Shown: positions 62,795 to 64,000 of the stretch, in pieces
Layout of the letters: each line of letters starts with the position of its first letter
Position numbering within the stretch: the stretch's first letter is position 1
Assembly: GCF_017874615.1 (NCBI RefSeq)
Contig: NZ_JAGIKV010000010.1
Coordinates: 62,001 to 126,000 of the forward strand
DNA from: Paenibacillus xylanexedens
GTDB lineage: Bacteria; Bacillota; Bacilli; Paenibacillales; Paenibacillaceae
Direction: 5' to 3'
DNA: 64,000 nucleotides
Program-made: the position numbers and the translations under genes
The notes under the pieces: model-generated
The model's input: only the letters and a program-made list of their open reading frames with translations
Databases searched by the model: none
Told to the model about the DNA's origin: nothing

Positions 62795-63961
62795 CTAGAC
62801 GGTGCTGCCCCAATATTGCTTTGCAATCTTCTGCCCTTGATCGATCTTCGCCCATTGCTGAGCTTCGCTTAATTCGTTACCACCATCGCAGGATGCAAAT
62901 CCGCATTGGTGAGACAACAGCAGCCGATCCTTATCGATGATTTTGGAAGCTTCGTCCAGCAAACGGACAACACGCGCTTCATCATCGAGTGTACTCGTTT
63001 TGGATGACAACAGACCCAGTACAATTTCCGTTTCGGGTCTGTCCTTGAACACTTCCAGAGCTTCAATTGAACCCGCACGATCATCATCCCACTCCAGGAA
63101 GAAACGGTCATACTTCAATTGCTTCAGGAACAGATTCGCAATTTTGGCATACGATCCACCGCCCATGTTGCGGGAGTCATAATTGCCGCGGCAGTTATGT
63201 GTCCACATTTTCAAGCCAAGGCTATGTCCGAAGTCTATCACGGTATTATTAATATCAATGAATTCAGTTGCGAGACCTGATACTTCATCTTGATTGATAT
63301 GCTCACCTGTAAAAGGAGAGTTCGGGTTATCGTCTGCAAACAGTTCCCACAAGCAATCATCGAATTGCAGAATTTTACCGCCCACTGCAGCGAATTCCTC
63401 CACGAATTCCTTATACGCGATCACAAGACCCTCTTTGAGCTCCTGTATGTTTTGATATACAGCATCCGTACCACCAATGTTATCTGACCAGGAAAGCTCA
63501 CCGAAAATATGGGAAGGAGACGGTACGCAAAGTTTCGTTTGTTGCTCGCCAGCCGTGTCTTGCAGTTGTTGGAACAGTTGAATGAAATGATGGTTCTTTC
63601 CACTCAATTTATCAGTGATGCGCAGTCCAATATCTTTGCGTGTTTCATATTTCGAAGTTCCGTCCACATCTCTGAAAAAATAGCCGTGATCCGCGATGTA
63701 ACGCTTCACTCCGCCAAATCCCCATACAAAGTCCAGATGCCACATCGATTTGGAGAATTCGCCATCGGTAACCACGGACAAGTTATGTTCGATTTCCTTA
63801 GCGACAACTTGTTTGATTGCCTCTGTCTCACACTTCTCATATCCTTCGTAGTTTTCATAGAACGGATATTGGATATCATCATTATGTTCAATTTGCGTTT
63901 TATATTTCAGCAGCTCATCCGGCCGCAATAAACTTCCTACGATCTGGAACTTATCAGTCAT
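62795..63961 (-). CDS. MetE-like cobalamin-independent methyltransferase family protein (YxjG/YxjH type)
   Basis: The product has 388 residues from the ATG at 63961, with GAGGGGG 9 bases upstream. It corresponds to the C-terminal catalytic half of MetE. Zinc-binding residues are seen in WTHNCRGNY (H and C) and HQCGFASCDGG (C). Such short proteins (YxjG/YxjH) transfer methyl groups to homocysteine or related thiols in methionine metabolism. The upstream region is cut by the window edge, so an S-box riboswitch, common before these genes, cannot be judged. Confidence 0.9.
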   Translation of the reverse strand: MTDKFQIVGSLLRPDELLKYKTQIEHNDDIQYPFYENYEGYEKCETEAIKQVVAKEIEHNLSVVTDGEFSKSMWHLDFVWGFGGVKRYIADHGYFFRDVDGTSKYETRKDIGLRITDKLSGKNHHFIQLFQQLQDTAGEQQTKLCVPSPSHIFGELSWSDNIGGTDAVYQNIQELKEGLVIAYKEFVEEFAAVGGKILQFDDCLWELFADDNPNSPFTGEHINQDEVSGLATEFIDINNTVIDFGHSLGLKMWTHNCRGNYDSRNMGGGSYAKIANLFLKQLKYDRFFLEWDDDRAGSIEALEVFKDRPETEIVLGLLSSKTSTLDDEARVVRLLDEASKIIDKDRLLLSHQCGFASCDGGNELSEAQQWAKIDQGQKIAKQYWGSTV

Positions 63962-64000
63962 GTAAAAAACCCCCTCGTTGTATACAATGATCATATCACG

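Overview
The window looks like the chromosome of a low- to mid-GC Bacillota, most probably Paenibacillus or a close relative. The reasons are strong GGAGG ribosome-binding sites with frequent GTG/TTG starts, lipobox lipoproteins, a YesM/YesN two-component pair beside an Lpl-type sugar ABC transporter, DUF4003 and DUF4317 proteins, and many glycoside hydrolases with AraC-type regulators. This is judged from protein families only; no database search was run.

The most unusual region is about 2.7-22.8 kb. Nearly all genes there point left and form one biosynthetic and export locus. Its transport end has a lipoprotein, an HlyD adaptor, a C39-peptidase ABC exporter and a second large ABC protein, matching the known NHLM (nitrile-hydratase-leader microcin) export set. 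Next comes a short gene for an NHLP-type precursor with a double-glycine cleavage site. Instead of the usual RiPP modification enzymes, the downstream genes encode a cation:substrate symporter-like protein, a tandem GNAT acyltransferase, a fused active and degenerate ketosynthase, an acyl carrier protein, a FabG-like reductase and a degenerate SDR. A second small peptide with a GG leader and two CxxC pairs and another solute-binding lipoprotein follow. A hybrid histidine kinase lies at the left end and an OmpR-type response regulator at the right end. Upstream of both the precursor gene and the export operon are TTGA repeats spaced exactly 11 bp apart, a pattern expected for OmpR/PhoB-type regulators. 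My reading is a ribosomal peptide acylated with a chain made by a dedicated mini fatty-acid or polyketide system (inference).

From 22.8 to 26.9 kb there are an aminoglycoside-phosphotransferase-fold protein, an ArsR/SulP pair with candidate operators and a decayed ORF. From 26.9 to 35.7 kb is a sugar-uptake locus: YesM/YesN kinase and regulator, solute-binding lipoprotein, two permeases and a GH43 enzyme, with a cre-like palindrome. An IS200/IS605 element (36.9-38.5 kb) separates it from a GH112 phosphorylase, a GH105 hydrolase and a divergent AraC regulator, which together suggest use of rhamnogalacturonan fragments.

From 43.2 to 47.5 kb a second hybrid kinase, a paralogue of the first in its sensor part, overlaps a REC-BTAD regulator. 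Then come DUF4317, a lipoprotein, and a TetR-controlled lpd-hlyD-permease operon with three copies of one operator. A DNA alkylation repair protein, a GH27 alpha-galactosidase with a tiny zinc-ribbon partner, an AraC regulator and a carboxylesterase follow. The right end holds a two-component system divergent from a VTT-domain membrane protein, a GNAT protein and a MetE-like methyltransferase.
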